Of a stretch of 64,000 nt of DNA, positions 12,053 through 25,039 are shown one piece after another (the stretch's first letter is position 1; each line of letters opens with the position of its first letter). Position numbers and translations under genes: made by a program. The notes beneath the pieces are model-generated. The model worked only from the letters and a program-made list of their open reading frames with translations. It ran no database searches and had not been told where the DNA came from. The stretch is from Lasioglossum baleicum (lineage: Eukaryota > Arthropoda > Insecta > Hymenoptera > Halictidae), in assembly GCF_051020765.1 (NCBI RefSeq), contig NW_027469604.1, positions 1 through 64,000 of the forward strand, written 5' to 3'.

Positions 12053-15000
12053 GTTTGACTTTATAGCATTAGATAACGTTCTACAACGGTATGGCGGTCT
12101 GCTTTATTATTTATCATTTATTGGCCGGAACCACAGGATGCGAGAACCATCTGACTTAGGCGTTCGACACTCAAAGAAGGTGCAATCGTCCTCGAGCGGG
12201 TTGTGTCGTAATTTTTTAATTCATACATGAAGCTATGGTAATAATAAAATGAATACATATGTGTTTCTCTCGACACGAGGTTATACTATCGATACGGCGT
12301 GACAGCTTCACTGAAGGGAAGGCTTTCGGTAACCGTTTTGACACTATGGGAGTAGGTAATGTTCTGCAACGGTTTGACAATCAGCTTTAGAATTCATACC
12401 GTGAATTAAGATGTCCGCTGCCAGTACTATACAGTGGATTGTCGACCTGAATACCTTGTTTAACCATTGGAATAACCGGGTAGGTGCAGCTATTAACTCA
12501 GCCGTTCGTCTCACAAAGACGGTTGCAACGATCTCGAACAATTTGATGCTCGATCTTCTACATCATACATGAGTTTAAGGTGTCCGTCTGCTAAAACGAC
12601 TACTAATTTGTTCCCATGAACCATAAGATATACCCACGATACAGCGGGTTATGTTCCCCGACGGTAAGGTATCAGCTGAGGACTATGATGTTATATCAAC
12701 AGGTAACGTTCTCCAGCGGTTTGATTCGCTAATTCAATATTCATATAGTGAGTTAAGGTGTTTACTGCAAATACTGTTCAGCGAATTTACTCCTGGACTA
12801 CATGATTTTACTGTCGGGATGACAGGATACGCGAAGCTATTGAATTAGCCGTTCCAGTCCCTAAGAAGGTGAGAACGGTCTCAAACGATTAGACAATCGA
12901 TCTTCTAATTTATATATGAAAATAAGGTGCCCTTCTGCTATACCGTTTACTAATTAGTTTCCGTTAGCACTAAGCGCGACACACGCTACTGCGGGATATG
13001 GTCTAGGAAGGTTATCTATTCGGTAAAAAGAATGGCCCTATACAAATACGAAATGTTCTCTGACGGATTGACAATCTACTTTAATATTCATACCGTGAAC
13101 TAAGGCGTCTATTGTCAATTCTGTACAGCTGATTGACTTCCAGAATACCTGATTTGGCAGTTGGAATCACAGGATAGGTGAAGCTATGGACTTCAGCGCT
13201 CGACTCCCAAAGGAGGTGGTAACTTTCTCGAACGGTTTGACTCCCGATTATTCTATTCCTACATGAACTTGTACTATATGTACTTGGCTGGTAATGTATT
13301 CGGTAATAACAAGGACATTATACGAATTAATAATGTTCTCCAATGGTTTGATTCCCTACATTAATATTCATATCTTTATTTAAGGTGTCCGTTGCGTACA
13401 CTGAACAGCGGATTCAAGGCCAGAATGCCCGGTTCGAATCTCGGAATCACAGGATCTATGATGCTAATGACTTAGCTGTGCGAGTCTCACAGAAAGTAAT
13501 ATCGTTCTGGAACAGTATGCATATCGATCTCCTTATTCGCACAAGAAATGAAGGTGCCCGTCACAAAAAGGAAAAATAGGTTGTTTCCCTGAACTCGAAT
13601 TTAGACTATGTATACAGCAGCTTAGGATATCGGATGGTAAGTTCTTCGCTACAACGTTTGACTTTATACAAACTGGTAAATTCTGCAAGTGGTTTCACGG
13701 TCTACTTTAATATTCAATCCCTCAATTTAGGTGTCTAGGGCCAAAACGGTTACGCGGAATTGCACCAGGCATATCTGGATTGACTTTCGGAATCGCATGA
13801 CCTTCGGTAAAAAGTTTGATTATATACCAATAGGTACCGCCCAACAACGGATTGAGTTGGTACTTTGTTATGTAAGCCGCGTGTTAAGGTGTCTATTGAT
13901 AATACAGTATACTGAATTTACTCCCGGATTAACTGGTTTCACTCTCTGAATCACGGGGTAGGTGAAACTATTGACTTAGCCATTCGCCTCTCGCTGAAGG
14001 AGGTAACGATATCGAAAGCGTTGACCCTCGATCTTCTAATTCATGCATGAATATAAGATGCCGTCACTAAATTGTGTACGAGTATGATAGTCTGAACACG
14101 AAGTTATAACGTCAAAGGAGCGGGTGAGTTTAGCGGATCGTACGGCCTTCGGTAAAACTTTTGACTTTGATACAATTGATAACGTTCACAAATGGTTAAA
14201 AGCTCAATTTTAATATTCAGTCCGCGAATTAAGGTATCTATTGGCAATACTCTTCAGCGGATTCACTCCAGGAATACATTGTTCGATGCTTGGAATCACA
14301 GGATGGGTGAACCTGTTGACTCAGCCGTTCTATTCTCAATGACGGCGATAACGTTCTTGAATGGCTTGACTTTCGGTATCGCTATTCGTGCATGAAAATA
14401 CGGTGTCCGTCTGCTAAATCGTTCACAAATTTGTTTCCGTCAACAACGAGCAAGACACTCCCTACAGCAGGTTAATATTATCGGCAGGTAACACATTCGG
14501 TAAAATGAATGACCTTATACGAATTTGTTATGACCTCCGACGGCTTGTCTCTCTGCGTTAATATCCAAATCGTGAATAAAGACTTCTATTGTCAATACTA
14601 TTCAGCGAATTTACTCCCGGACAACCTGGTTCGGCTCACGGCATCACAGGATAGGTGAAGCTATCGGCATAGCCGTTCGACTCTCAAGGAATGTGGTAAC
14701 GTACGCGAACGGTTTGACACTCGATCTTCTAAATCATACATGAAGTTAAGGTGCGCGACACAATCATGTATTATAATATGTTTCTCCGAACGCGATGTTA
14801 TAATTTCGATACAGCGGGCTGGGTGTTCAGAGTGTAGAGTCTTCAGTCAAACGCTTGACTTTATACTAATTGGTAACGATCTCAAACGATTTCACGATCT
14901 ACTTTAATATTCGCACTGAGAATAAAGGTGTCTATTGCCAATAATGTACAGCGGACTTACTCCTGGAATACTTGGTTTGTCTCTCCGAATCGCTGGATAT

Positions 15001-15578
15001 GTAAAGCCATTGTCATACATGTGCGATTCTCTATGAAGTTGGTAACGTTGTGGAACGGTTTGACACTGGATCTTCTAATTCATAGATTAAACTAACGATC
15101 CCGCCAATAAAATGTTTACTAATTGGTTCTATGACCACGCAGTTATACCGAGGACACTGTGGGTCATATTCTGGGAAGGTAAGACATTCGTTGAATAGTA
15201 TTACGTTATTCCTATTACTAGAATTCTCAATCGGATTGACGCTCAACTTTAGTAATCATACCGAGAATTAGTGTGTCCATTGCTAATAGTATACAGAGAA
15301 TTTACGCAAGGAATAACTGGCATAACTCTCGGAATATAAGGATTGGTGAAGCTATAGGTTAATCGGTTCATCTCCCGCAGAAGGTGGCAACGTTCTCGAG
15401 CGGTTTGACACTCGATCATTTAATTCACACATAAAGTTACGGCACCTGTCTCTGAAATGAAAACTAATTTGTTTCACAGAACGCGAAGTTATACACTCGA
15501 TGAAGTAGGTCAGGTTAGCGGAAGGTAAGGCCTTCGGTAATGTATTTGACTTTATGCCAATTAGCAATGCTCTCGAAC

Positions 15579-15747
15579 GGTTGGACGCTCTACTTTAGTA
15601 TCCAATCCGTGAATTAAGGTGTCTATTGGCAATACTGTAGAGCGGATTTATACTCGAATTACCTGATTTTACTCTAGGAATCACAGGACAGGTGAAGCAA
15701 TAGATATTGCAGTCCGTCTTTCACAGACGGTTGCAACGTTCTCGAAC
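15579..15747 (+). repeat. Half-unit A (169 bp) of the dimeric repeat, example
   Basis: Runs from the GGTT(T)GACGCTC word after one TCTCGAACGG element to the next TCTCGAACGG element, 169 bp. It matches half B (15,748-15,923) at three corresponding places in the same order. At the start, GGTTTGACGCTCTACTTTAA corresponds to GGTTTGACACTCGATCTTCT, followed by GAATTAAGGTG versus AAATTAAGGTG. In the middle, TTTGACTCTCGGAATCACAG corresponds to TTATACTCTCGATACAGCGG. At the end, GGTGGTAACGTTCTCGAAC corresponds to ATTGGTAACGTTCTCAAAC (consensus words). This collinear homology is the evidence that the 346-bp unit is an ancient dimer. Confidence 0.8.
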
Positions 15748-15923
15748 GGTTTGGCAATCGATCTTCGAATTCGTTCATGAAATTAGGGTGCTCGTCGCTG
15801 AAATGTAGACTAATTTTCTTCGCTATACACAAAGTTGTATTGTCGATACAGCTGGTGATCTTCTTGGAAGGTAAGTCCTTCCGATAAACTGTTGACATTA
15901 AACCAATACGTAACGTTCTACAA
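15748..15923 (+). repeat. Half-unit B (176 bp) of the dimeric repeat, example
   Basis: Starts at the GGTTTGGCAATCG word and ends at the next TCTACAAAGC element, 176 bp. With half A it sums to 345 bp. Half B carries the features that distinguish the two halves: the GTTTCTCTGAACACGAAG segment, the CAGCGGGTTAGCTTC segment, the AAGGCCTTCGGTAAAACG segment and the TATACCAATTGG palindrome region. The halves are too diverged to count identity reliably by eye, but the ends and the TATACTCTCGAT-type centre are clearly alike. Confidence 0.78.
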
Positions 15924-16317
15924 AGCTTAGACTCTGTACTTTAATGTCCACACCGTGAATCATGGTGTCTATTGCCAATACGGCTCAGGAGATTTACTCA
16001 CGGAATTCCTTAGTTGGACTCTCAGAATCTAATCATAGGCGCCATAGGCATAGCCGTTCAAATCTCAAAGAGTATGGTAACGATTGCGAACGGTTTGACA
16101 TACGCTCTTCTTAATCGTACATGAAATTAAGGTGCCCATCACTAAATTGAATACCAATTTGCTCCTCAGAACTCCAAGATATACTCTCGGATCAGCGGGT
16201 TAGACTTTCGGAGAGTAAGGTACCCAGTAAAGCGTTTAACTTTATACAAATTGATTGCATTCTCAATCGGATTGACGTTCTACTTTAAAATTTAAACCGT
16301 GGATTAAGGTGTCCATT

Positions 16318-16340
16318 TGCAATACCCTTCCAGAAAGTTT
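16318..16340. other. Inversion joint J1, copy 1 (plus to minus)
   Basis: The plus unit reads up to TTGCAATAC and passes into the minus unit at CCTTCCAGAAAGTTTCCACC (minus consensus CCGTTCGAGAACGTTACCACC, split here by substitutions). The plus variant CAATACCCTTCAGCGG seen elsewhere makes CTTC..AG a likely short homology at the break. The same joint occurs at 37,160-37,175 and 52,817-52,830. Next to it all three carry a GTGATTC(C)..GAGTCAAGCC-type variant and a T..T(T/C)GTGATTC variant in place of CCTGTGATTC. Confidence 0.85.
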
Positions 16341-17169
16341 CCACCTTCTTTGAGAGTCGAACGGCAGAACCAATAGCTTCACCTATATTTGTGATTCCGG
16401 GAGTCAAGCCAGGTAATACAGGAGCAAATCAGCTGTACAGTATTGGCAACAGACACCTTAACTCTCAGTATGAACATTAAAGTAGAGCGCCAAACCATTT
16501 GAGATTGCTACCAATTGCTATAACGACGTACTCTTGAACGGATACCTTACCTTCCGAGAATATAACCAGCAGCATGGTGGGCATAACTTCATGTTCAGAG
16601 AATCAAATTAGATTTCATTTCAGCGACGGGCTCGCTAACTTCATATATGAATTAGAACATCGATGGTCAAACCGCTCGAGAACGTTGCCATCTACTATGA
16701 GACACGAACGGTTAAACAAATAGCTCCGCATGTCCTGCGATTCCGAATGTCAAACCAGGTATCCCTGTAATAAATGCGCTGTACAGTATGGGCAATAGAC
16801 ACCTCAATCCACGGGTAGAATAATAATTATATCGTTAGGTAACGTCACCACCATCTTTGATAGACGCGCGGATAATTCAATCGCTTCACCTACACGCCGA
16901 TTCCAAGAGTCATCTGCGCTAATCCGGTAGTAAATCCGATGACATGATTTGCAATAGACATCTTATTTCACGGTATGAATATTAAAGTCGGGAGTCAAAC
17001 CGTCGGGGAGCATTACCAGTTCGAATAATGTCATTCCTTTTATGGAATACCTTACAATCCGAAAACCTAACTCGCTGTGGCGAGTGTCTTGCATAATGTT
17101 CACGGAATCAAATTAGTACACATGTCAGCAGACGCGCCCAAGATTTTCTTGTTCAAGTTACAAGACAGA

Positions 17170-17350
17170 GGGTGATTCCCATCGAGAATGTTGCCACCTT
17201 CTGTGTGAGACGAACGTCTAAGTCAATATCTTCTCCTATCCTGTGATTCTGAGAGTCAGAAGAAAAAGAGTCAAGCGGTTCGAGAAAGTTATCAACCTTA
17301 TTGAGAATCGAACGGATCAGTCAATAGCTCCACCTATCCTGTGACTCCGA
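17170..17350 (-). repeat. Local tandem duplication of about 100 bp
   Basis: The unit reads through GTGATTCTGAGAGTCAGA and then, at about 17,260-17,275, steps back to AGAGTCAAGCGGTTCGAGAA, a point about 100 bp earlier in the unit. It then repeats the stretch through to GTGACTCCGAGGGAC. The short word GAGAGTC is present at both points and could have mediated the slip. Confidence 0.75.
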
Positions 17351-18539
17351 GGGACAAACCAAGAATTCCTTGATTAAATCCGCTGAACAGTATTGTCAAT
17401 AGACACGTTAATTCACGGTTTGCATATTGAAGAAGAGCGTCAAATTGTTTGAGACCACTGCCAACTGGTATAAACTCAAACAGTGTAAAGGTGCCCTTTC
17501 CTATGGAGAACCAAACACGCCGTTTCGACGGCAAAACCGTGTGTTCGGAGAATGAAATTTGTTTCCATTTCAGTGACGGTCGCCTTAACTTCATGTGTGA
17601 TTCATAAGATCGCGAGGCTAACTCTTCCGGAACGTTGCCACCTATATTGAGAGTCGCACAGCTAAGTTAATAGCTTCACCTATCCTGTAATTCCGATTGT
17701 CAATCAAGGTACTACGGTTGTAAATACGCTGCATAGTATTGGCAATAGACACCATAATTCAGGGTACGAATATTAGAGTAGAGCGGCAAACCGTAGGAGA
17801 ACTTTACAAATTGGTATGACGACAAACTTCCTACCGGACACCATACTTTCCACAAGATAAACCCGCTGTTTTGCGGGTGTAACGTCGTGTTCTGAGAAGC
17901 CAATTGTTATTCATTTTAATGACGGAAACCATAGTTTCATGTATGAATTTGAGGCTCGAACGTCAGGCCTTTCGAGAACTTTATCACCTTCCTTGTAATT
18001 TGAGCGGCGTAGTCAATAGCTACAACTATCATGCTGTTCCGAGAGTCAGCCCAGGTATTCCGAAAGTCAATCCGCTGTGCGACGTTACCATTGGACAGGT
18101 TCATACACGGTATGATCATTAAAGTATAGCGTGAATCTCATGAAGAATATTACCTATTGTGATTGTGTCAAAATTTTTCTAAAGGCCTTACCTTCCGAGG
18201 ACCAAACCCGGTGTATCGAGAGTATAACTACGTGTTCATAGAAGATAATTTGCATTCATTGTAGTGACGCGCACCATAACCTCATCAATGAATAAGGAGA
18301 TCGCGACGCCATCCGTTCGAGAACGTTATCACCTATTATTAAATGCGCACATACAAGTCAGTTCCTTCTCCGATTCTGATATTCTGACAGTCAAACCAGG
18401 TATTCCGGGAGTAAATGCGTTGTGCATTTGACAATAGATACCTTAATAGACACTTTGAATATTAAACTAGGGAGTCAGTCCGTTGGAGATCATAACCAAT
18501 TGATATATAGTCAAACTATTTACCGAATACTTTACCATC

Positions 18540-20700
18540 CATGAACTTAACCCGCTGAATACCTTATGATGAATAGCACCAACGGTAACCGACTTGTAGA
18601 CTTTTCAGCAGACGCGCAGCTCTGATGTTGTATGAATAGCAAAATTGACAGTCAAATCTTTGCAGAACGATTCCACCTTCATTGAGAGCCCCACATCTAA
18701 GTCAATAGCTTCGCCTATCCTGTGATTGCTGGAGTCAGACCACGTATTGTATGAGTAAATGCGATGACCAATATTGGAAACAGATACCGTAATTCACGGC
18801 ATGAATGTTAAGGTTGAGAGTAAAGCCGTCGGAGAAAATTTCCAATTAGTATAAAGACATTCCTTTTAACCTATACTCTCTATCTTGTTTTGGGTGATAG
18901 AGGAACGAATCAGGAGACATTTTATCAGACGAACACCATAATTTCATGTATCAATAGGAATATCTGGCGTCAAGCCGCTCGAGAACGTTACCAGTTTCTT
19001 CGAGAGTCGAACGGCTACTTCGATAGCTGCACCTATACTTGTGATTCCGAAAGTCAAACCTGGCATTCCAGGATTAAATCCGCTGATCATTATTGACAAT
19101 AGACACCTTAATTCACGATTCGAATATTAAAGTAGATCGTCACACTGTCTGAGATGGTTACCAATTGCTATAATTTCAATCATTTTACTGGAGACATAAC
19201 CATCCGCGAATCTCACCAGCTTCAGCGGGAGTATAATTTCGTGTTCAGTGAAGCAAATTAGTACACGTTATAGTGGCGGGATCTCTAATTCCTTGTATGA
19301 ATCTGAAGATCGAGTGTCAAACCGTTGGGGAACGATACCGCCTTCTTTGAAAGTCGAACGGCTATATCAATAGCTTCACCTATCCTGTGATTCCGATAGT
19401 GAAATCTGGTATAGCGGAAGTTAATTCTCTGTAGTGTACTGGCAATAGTCACCTTAATTCACGGTCTGAATATTAAAGTAGAAGGTCAGTGGGAGAACAT
19501 TACCATTTTGTATAGAGTCATTCTTTTTACCGAATACATTACCTTCCGAGATCCTAACCCGCTGTAGCTATTGTCATGCTTAGTACTCACGGAATGAAAT
19601 TGGTGGACATTGAAGCAGAGGCACACCATACTATGATAAATGAATTAGAAGATAGATGAACATACCGCTCGCGAACGTTACCAACCTCTTTGCGAGACGA
19701 ACGACTAAATCAATAGCTAGACCTTTTTCAAGATCCCTAGTGTCGAACCATGTACTCCGGGAGTAAATCCACTGAAAAGTATTAGCAAAGACACTTTAAT
19801 TCACGGTTTGATTATTAACTTAAAGCGCCAAACCCATACAGAACGTTACCTATTCGTATAAAGTCATTATTCTTACCGAAAACTTTACCTTGAGAGAACC
19901 AATCCCGCTGTACCCATTGTCTTAGTTTTCGTTCACGGAAACAAATTAGTGCGCGTTATAGCAGAATCACGACTTATTTTAATGTTGGAACAGAATTATA
20001 GAGATTCAAACCGTTCGAGAAAGTTACCGCCTTCTTTGAGGGTCGAACGAATAAGTCTATATCCTCTTCAATCCTGGGATGCTGAGAGTGAAACGAGGTA
20101 TTCCTGGAGTAATTCCGCCAAACGGCATTAGTAACAGACACCTTACACCACGGTGTGAATATTAGTGTAGGGAGTCCAACTTTCGGAGTACACTACCAAT
20201 TGGAATAATGTCGTTCATTTTACCCAGTTCCAAACCTTGCGAGAACCCAACACGCTGCAGCGATTGTGTCGCTCAGTTTTTACGAGATCAAATTATGAGA
20301 CATTTTAGCAGACGGTTACATTATTTTCGTGCATATAAGGGAATATCGAGGGCAAACCGTCTGAGAACGTAGCCACCATCTTTGAGAGTGGCACAGCTAC
20401 GTCAGTACCTTCAACTATCCTGTGATAAAGATAGTCAATCCAGGCATTCTAGGAGTATATCCGCTGTACAACATTGGAAATAGACACCTAAATTCACGGG
20501 GTGATTATAAAAGTAGAGCGTCAAGCCGTTGGAGGTCATAACCAATTCGTATATAGTAATCCATTTTAGCGAATAACTTGCCTTCCGATAAAGATAACCC
20601 GCTGTAGGGAGTGTCTGGCTCGTTGTTAACGGAAAAACACTTGTGTACATTTTAGCATACGGACACCGTATTTTCATGCATAAATAGCAAAACCGAAAGT
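18540..20700 (-). repeat. Cluster of variant half-B copies (ACTAAGC type)
   Basis: In this stretch most units carry a distinct half B. Read in the unit's own direction, its words are GTCTACTAATTTG, then GTGAACACTAAGC, then GACACTCGCTACAGCGGG, then GGTATTCGGTAAAA. The common type instead has CTGAACACGAAGTTATACTC and GGCCTTCGGTAAAACG. Copies are near 18,540-18,660, 18,870-18,985, 19,550-19,670, 19,880-20,000, 20,225-20,360 and 20,565-20,700, with the common type between (near 19,200). The same variant occurs singly elsewhere, for example near 7,000, 10,590, 23,350, 29,640, 36,650, 39,450, 47,690, 51,970 and 62,930. Confidence 0.75.
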
Positions 20701-23700
20701 CAATATTTTCGAGAACGTTATCGCCTTGATTGAGAATATAACGTCTGAATGTACAGCCTCACCCATCCTGTGATACCGAGATACAACCCAGGTACTCCAG
20801 GAGAAATCAGCTGATCAGTATGGACATAAGGCACAGTATGTCACGGTGTAAATATTGGAGTACAGAGTCAATCCTTTGTAGAACGTTACCTATTGGTATA
20901 GTGTCTAACTTTTTCCGCCGGCCCTTCCTTCCGAAATGATAACCCGCTGTATCCTGAGTATAACATCGTGTTGAATGGAACAATTTCCATTGCCTTTTAA
21001 TAACGGGCACAATAACTCTACGTATGTGTTAGAAAATCGAGTGTCAATCCACATCAGCAAGATACATCCCACTTTGTGTATCGAACGGATATGTGAATAG
21101 CTTCACCTGTCCAATGATTCGGAGTGTCAAATCAGGTATTCCTGGCGATAATCCGCTCGACAGTATTGTCAATAGACACCATATTTCACGGTTTCAATAT
21201 TAGTGTATAGCGTTCTGCGGTTCGAGAGCGATACAAATTTGTATAACCGTTTACTGATCGTTTTACTGAACAGCTTACCATGCGGAAGCCTAACACGGTG
21301 TACCGAGATTATAACATGCTGATCAGAGGAACAAATAAGTTCAGATTCTAGAGACGGGCGCCTTAATTTCTAGCATGAATAAGATGATCGAGGGATAAAC
21401 CTTTCTAAAGAGTCGCACAAACAAGTCAATAATTTCATCTATCCTGTGATAGCGAGAGTATAGCAGGCATTCCGGGATTAAATCCGCAGTACACTATTAG
21501 GCAATAGGCACCGACGTTCCAGATATGAATATTAACGTACATAGTCTAACCGATAAAGAATGCCACTTATTGGTATAGTGTCAAACATTTTACCGAAGGC
21601 CTCACCATCCGAGACCCAAAAACGCTGTTTCGAGAGCATACCATCGTGTTCAGAGAAGCACGTTAGTGTTCATTTTACCGATGGGCGTCATTATTTCATG
21701 TATGGCTTAGAAAACCGAGTGTCAAACAGTTCTAGATCGTTCCCAGCTTCTTTGAGGGTCGCACAGATATGCCAGTAGATTTACCTATCCTGCGATTCCT
21801 AGAGACAGACCAGGCGCACCGCAGCATATCCCGTAGTACATTATTGGAATTAGACACGCCATTTCAGAATATACACATTAAAGAACAGAGTCAAACCATT
21901 GTACATCGCTACCTATTGCTATACAGTCAAGCTATTTACTGGAGGCCTTACCTTACGAGAACCGATCCAGCTTCACCGAGAGTATAACATCGTAATCAGA
22001 GATACAAATTAGTGTATAATTTAGTGGCGAACACCTTAATTTCATGTAAGAATAACAAAATTGTGGGTCAAACCGTTCGAGAAAGTTACCACATTCATTG
22101 AGATATGAACGAATAAGTGAATAGCTTCATACATACCGTGACTCCGAAAGTCAAACCACATATTCCGGCAGCAAATGCACTGTACAGTATCGCCACGAGA
22201 TTCCTTAGTTCGGAGACTAATTATTAAAATAGAGCGTCACACCGAGTGAGAACGTTACAATTGCCGTGGAGTCAAACGCTTTACCGAATTCCTTACCTAA
22301 TCCGACGTATCGAGAGTATAGCTTCTTTTTCAGGAAAACACATTACTATAGTATTTATTGTCGTCACCTTGAATTCACGTATGCTATACAACATCGAGCC
22401 TCAAGCCGTTCGAGGACGTTACCACCCTCATTTAGAGTCGAACGGCTAAGTCGAACGTTTCACCTGTCCTGTGATTCCAAGTGTCCAACCAGGTTTCCCG
22501 GAAGTATCTACGCTGAAAGGTATTGGCAATTGACACCTTTTTCCACGGTTTGTGTACTAAAGCTAATCGTCAAAACGCTGTAGAACGTTACCAATTGATA
22601 TGGAGTAAAATTATTTTCCAAGGGACATATCCTCCGAGAAGCTACCCCGCTGTATTGAGCGTATAACTTCATGTTCAGAGAAACAAACTAGTATATATTT
22701 TATGGACGTCCACCTTAATATCTGTTATGAATTCGACGATCGAGGGTTAAAACGTTCGAGAACTTTTTCACCTTCCTCGTGAATTCACGAATATAATACA
22801 ATAGCCTCACCTATCCTACGATTCGGAGAGTCACATTAGGTATACCAGCAGTATATCCGCTGAAGACTATTGACAATTTACACCATAATTCTCTGCTTTA
22901 ATATTAAAGTACAGGCTCAAACCGTTGACAATGTTAACAAATGATATAGAGTCAAACGTTCTACACTAGGACGTACCTTCCGCGAACCTCACACGCTTCA
23001 TCGAGAGTATAAGTTCGAATTAATAGAAAGAAATTAGTCTCCATTTCAGTGACGGGAGCCATAAGTTCGTGCATGAATTAGAAGATCTGGTTGTCAGACC
23101 GTTCGGGAACGTTCACACCTCATTTGAGTATTGAATGGTTAAGTCAGTAGCTTCACCTTCCCTGTCATACCGAGAGTCAGACCACGTACTCCGGGAATAA
23201 ATCCCCTGTACTGCATAAGCATTACACACCCTAATTCACGGAATAAATTTTAATGTACAGTGTGAAACCGTTGTAGGACGCTACCTATTAGTATGCACTT
23301 AAAATTTTTAACGGATACGACACCCTCAGAGAACCTAACCCGCACAGGTAGTGTGCAGCTTAGTGTTCACGGAAAAATATTAGTAGATACTTTAGCGGAG
23401 GGACATTATGTTTTCGTGTTTCAGTAGCAGAATCGAAAGTTAAATCATTCGAGAACGTAACAACCTCAATTGAGAGTGGCACAGCTACGTCAATAATTTC
23501 AACTGTCCTGTGATACCGAGAGTCCAACCAGTTATTCCGGGAGTGTATCCGCTTGTCAGTATACGCGATAGATACATTAATTCGCGGCATGAATAATAAT
23601 GTAGAGAGTCAAACCGTCGGAGAACATTACCAATTCGTAGTAAGTCTCACCTTTCACCGAATACCTTACATTCCTAGAACCTAACACGGTGTAGTGTCTC

Positions 23701-24360
23701 GCTTGTTCCTCACGGAAACAAATTAGTAGACATTTTAGTGCACGGACACCTCATTTTGTGTATAATTATCAACATCTACAATCAATGCGTTCAAGAACGA
23801 CGCCACCCTCTTTGAGAGTCGATCAGATATGTCGATACCTTCACCCATTCTGTGATTCCCAGAGCCAGACCAGGTAATCCAAAGGTAAATACGCAGTAGT
23901 ATTACTGGCAGTGGACATGTTAATTCACGGTTTGAATATTAAGGTACACAGTCCAACCCTTGCAGAACTTTTCATATTGGTATAATGACACAAGTTTGAC
24001 CAAAGTCCTTACCCTCCGAGTACCTAATCCGCGATATCGAGAGTATAACTTCGTAATCAGAGATAGTAACTGGCACCGTAACTTCACATATGAGTTAGAA
24101 GATCAATTGTCTTACCGTTCGAGAACAGGATGGCTTCGCCTATTCTGCAATTCCGAGAGTCAACTCCGGCATTTAACGAGTAAATCCGTTGAACAGTTTT
24201 GGCAATTGACACCGTAATTCTCGTTTTGAATTCTAAAGTAGAGTGTCAAACCGTTTGAGAACGTGTCCAATTGGTATAAAGTCAAAAGATTTTACGGACT
24301 GTCTTACCGAGAACCTAATCCGCTGTCTCGACTGTATAAATTCGTGATCAGAGATATAAA

Positions 24361-24707
24361 TTAGTATACATTTTAGTGACGGGCACCTTAATTTCATGTA
24401 TGAATTGGAAGATCTAGCCTCAAAACGTTTGAGAACGTTATCACCTTGTTTGAGAGTCGAACGGCTGAGTCAGTTGACTCAGCTACCCTGTGATTCGGTA
24501 GAGTCAAACCTGGTATTCCAGGAGGAAATCCGCTGACCGTTATTGACAATAGACACCTTAATTATCGGTGCAAATCTTCAAGTAGAACGTAAAACCGTTT
24601 GAGAATGTTATAAATTTGGATATCAAATAACTATTTACCTGATACCCTACCTACAGAGAACATAATCCGTTGTATCGAGGGTATAACTTCGTGTTTAGCG
24701 ATTGAAA
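24361..24707 (-). repeat. Example unit in minus orientation (347 bp)
   Basis: One complete unit in reverse orientation, measured from TTAGTATACATTTTAGTGAC to the next copy of the same word at 24,708. Read on the + strand, its landmarks are the reverse complements of the plus unit in reverse order: GACGGGCACCTTAA, then TTTGAGAGTCGAACGGCT, then CTGTGATTC, then a GGTATTCCAGG-like word, then AATAGACACCTTAATT, then GTTTGAGAATGTTA. This is one of the better preserved minus copies, with about 10% difference from the consensus over its first 200 bp by rough count. Confidence 0.9.
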
Positions 24708-25039
24708 TTAGTAGACATTTTAGTGACGGGCACCTTAATATCGTGTAAGAGTTAGAAGTTTGATGGTCAAACCGTTCGAGAACGTCACCACCATCATTGA
24801 CGGTCGGACGCCTAAGTCAGTAGCTTCATCTGTCCTGTGATTCCGAGAGTAATGCCAGGTATTCCTGGAATTATCCGCTGAACAGTATTGGCAACAGACA
24901 GCTTACTTCACGATGTGAACATTAAAGCAGTGCATCAATCCGATGTAGAGCATTACCTATTCGTATAGAGTCAAACGCTTTACCGACGTGCCATCCTTCC
25001 GTGAAGCTAACCCTCTGCATCGAGCGTATATCTTAGTGT

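Larger units (their letters stand above)
12041..16327 (+). repeat. Array block 3, plus orientation, with three internal deletions
   Basis: About 12.4 unit lengths. Three copies are shortened. At about 12,106-12,124 the sequence jumps from the CTTTATTATT word to GGCCGGAACCACAGGATG, losing roughly 65-70 bp. At about 13,262-13,290 it jumps from ACATGAACTT to GGTAATGTATTCGGTAA, losing roughly 85 bp. At about 13,800 it jumps from GGAATCGCATGA to CCTTCGGTAA, losing roughly 185 bp, close to one half-unit. The sizes are estimates against the hand-drawn consensus. Confidence 0.88.
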
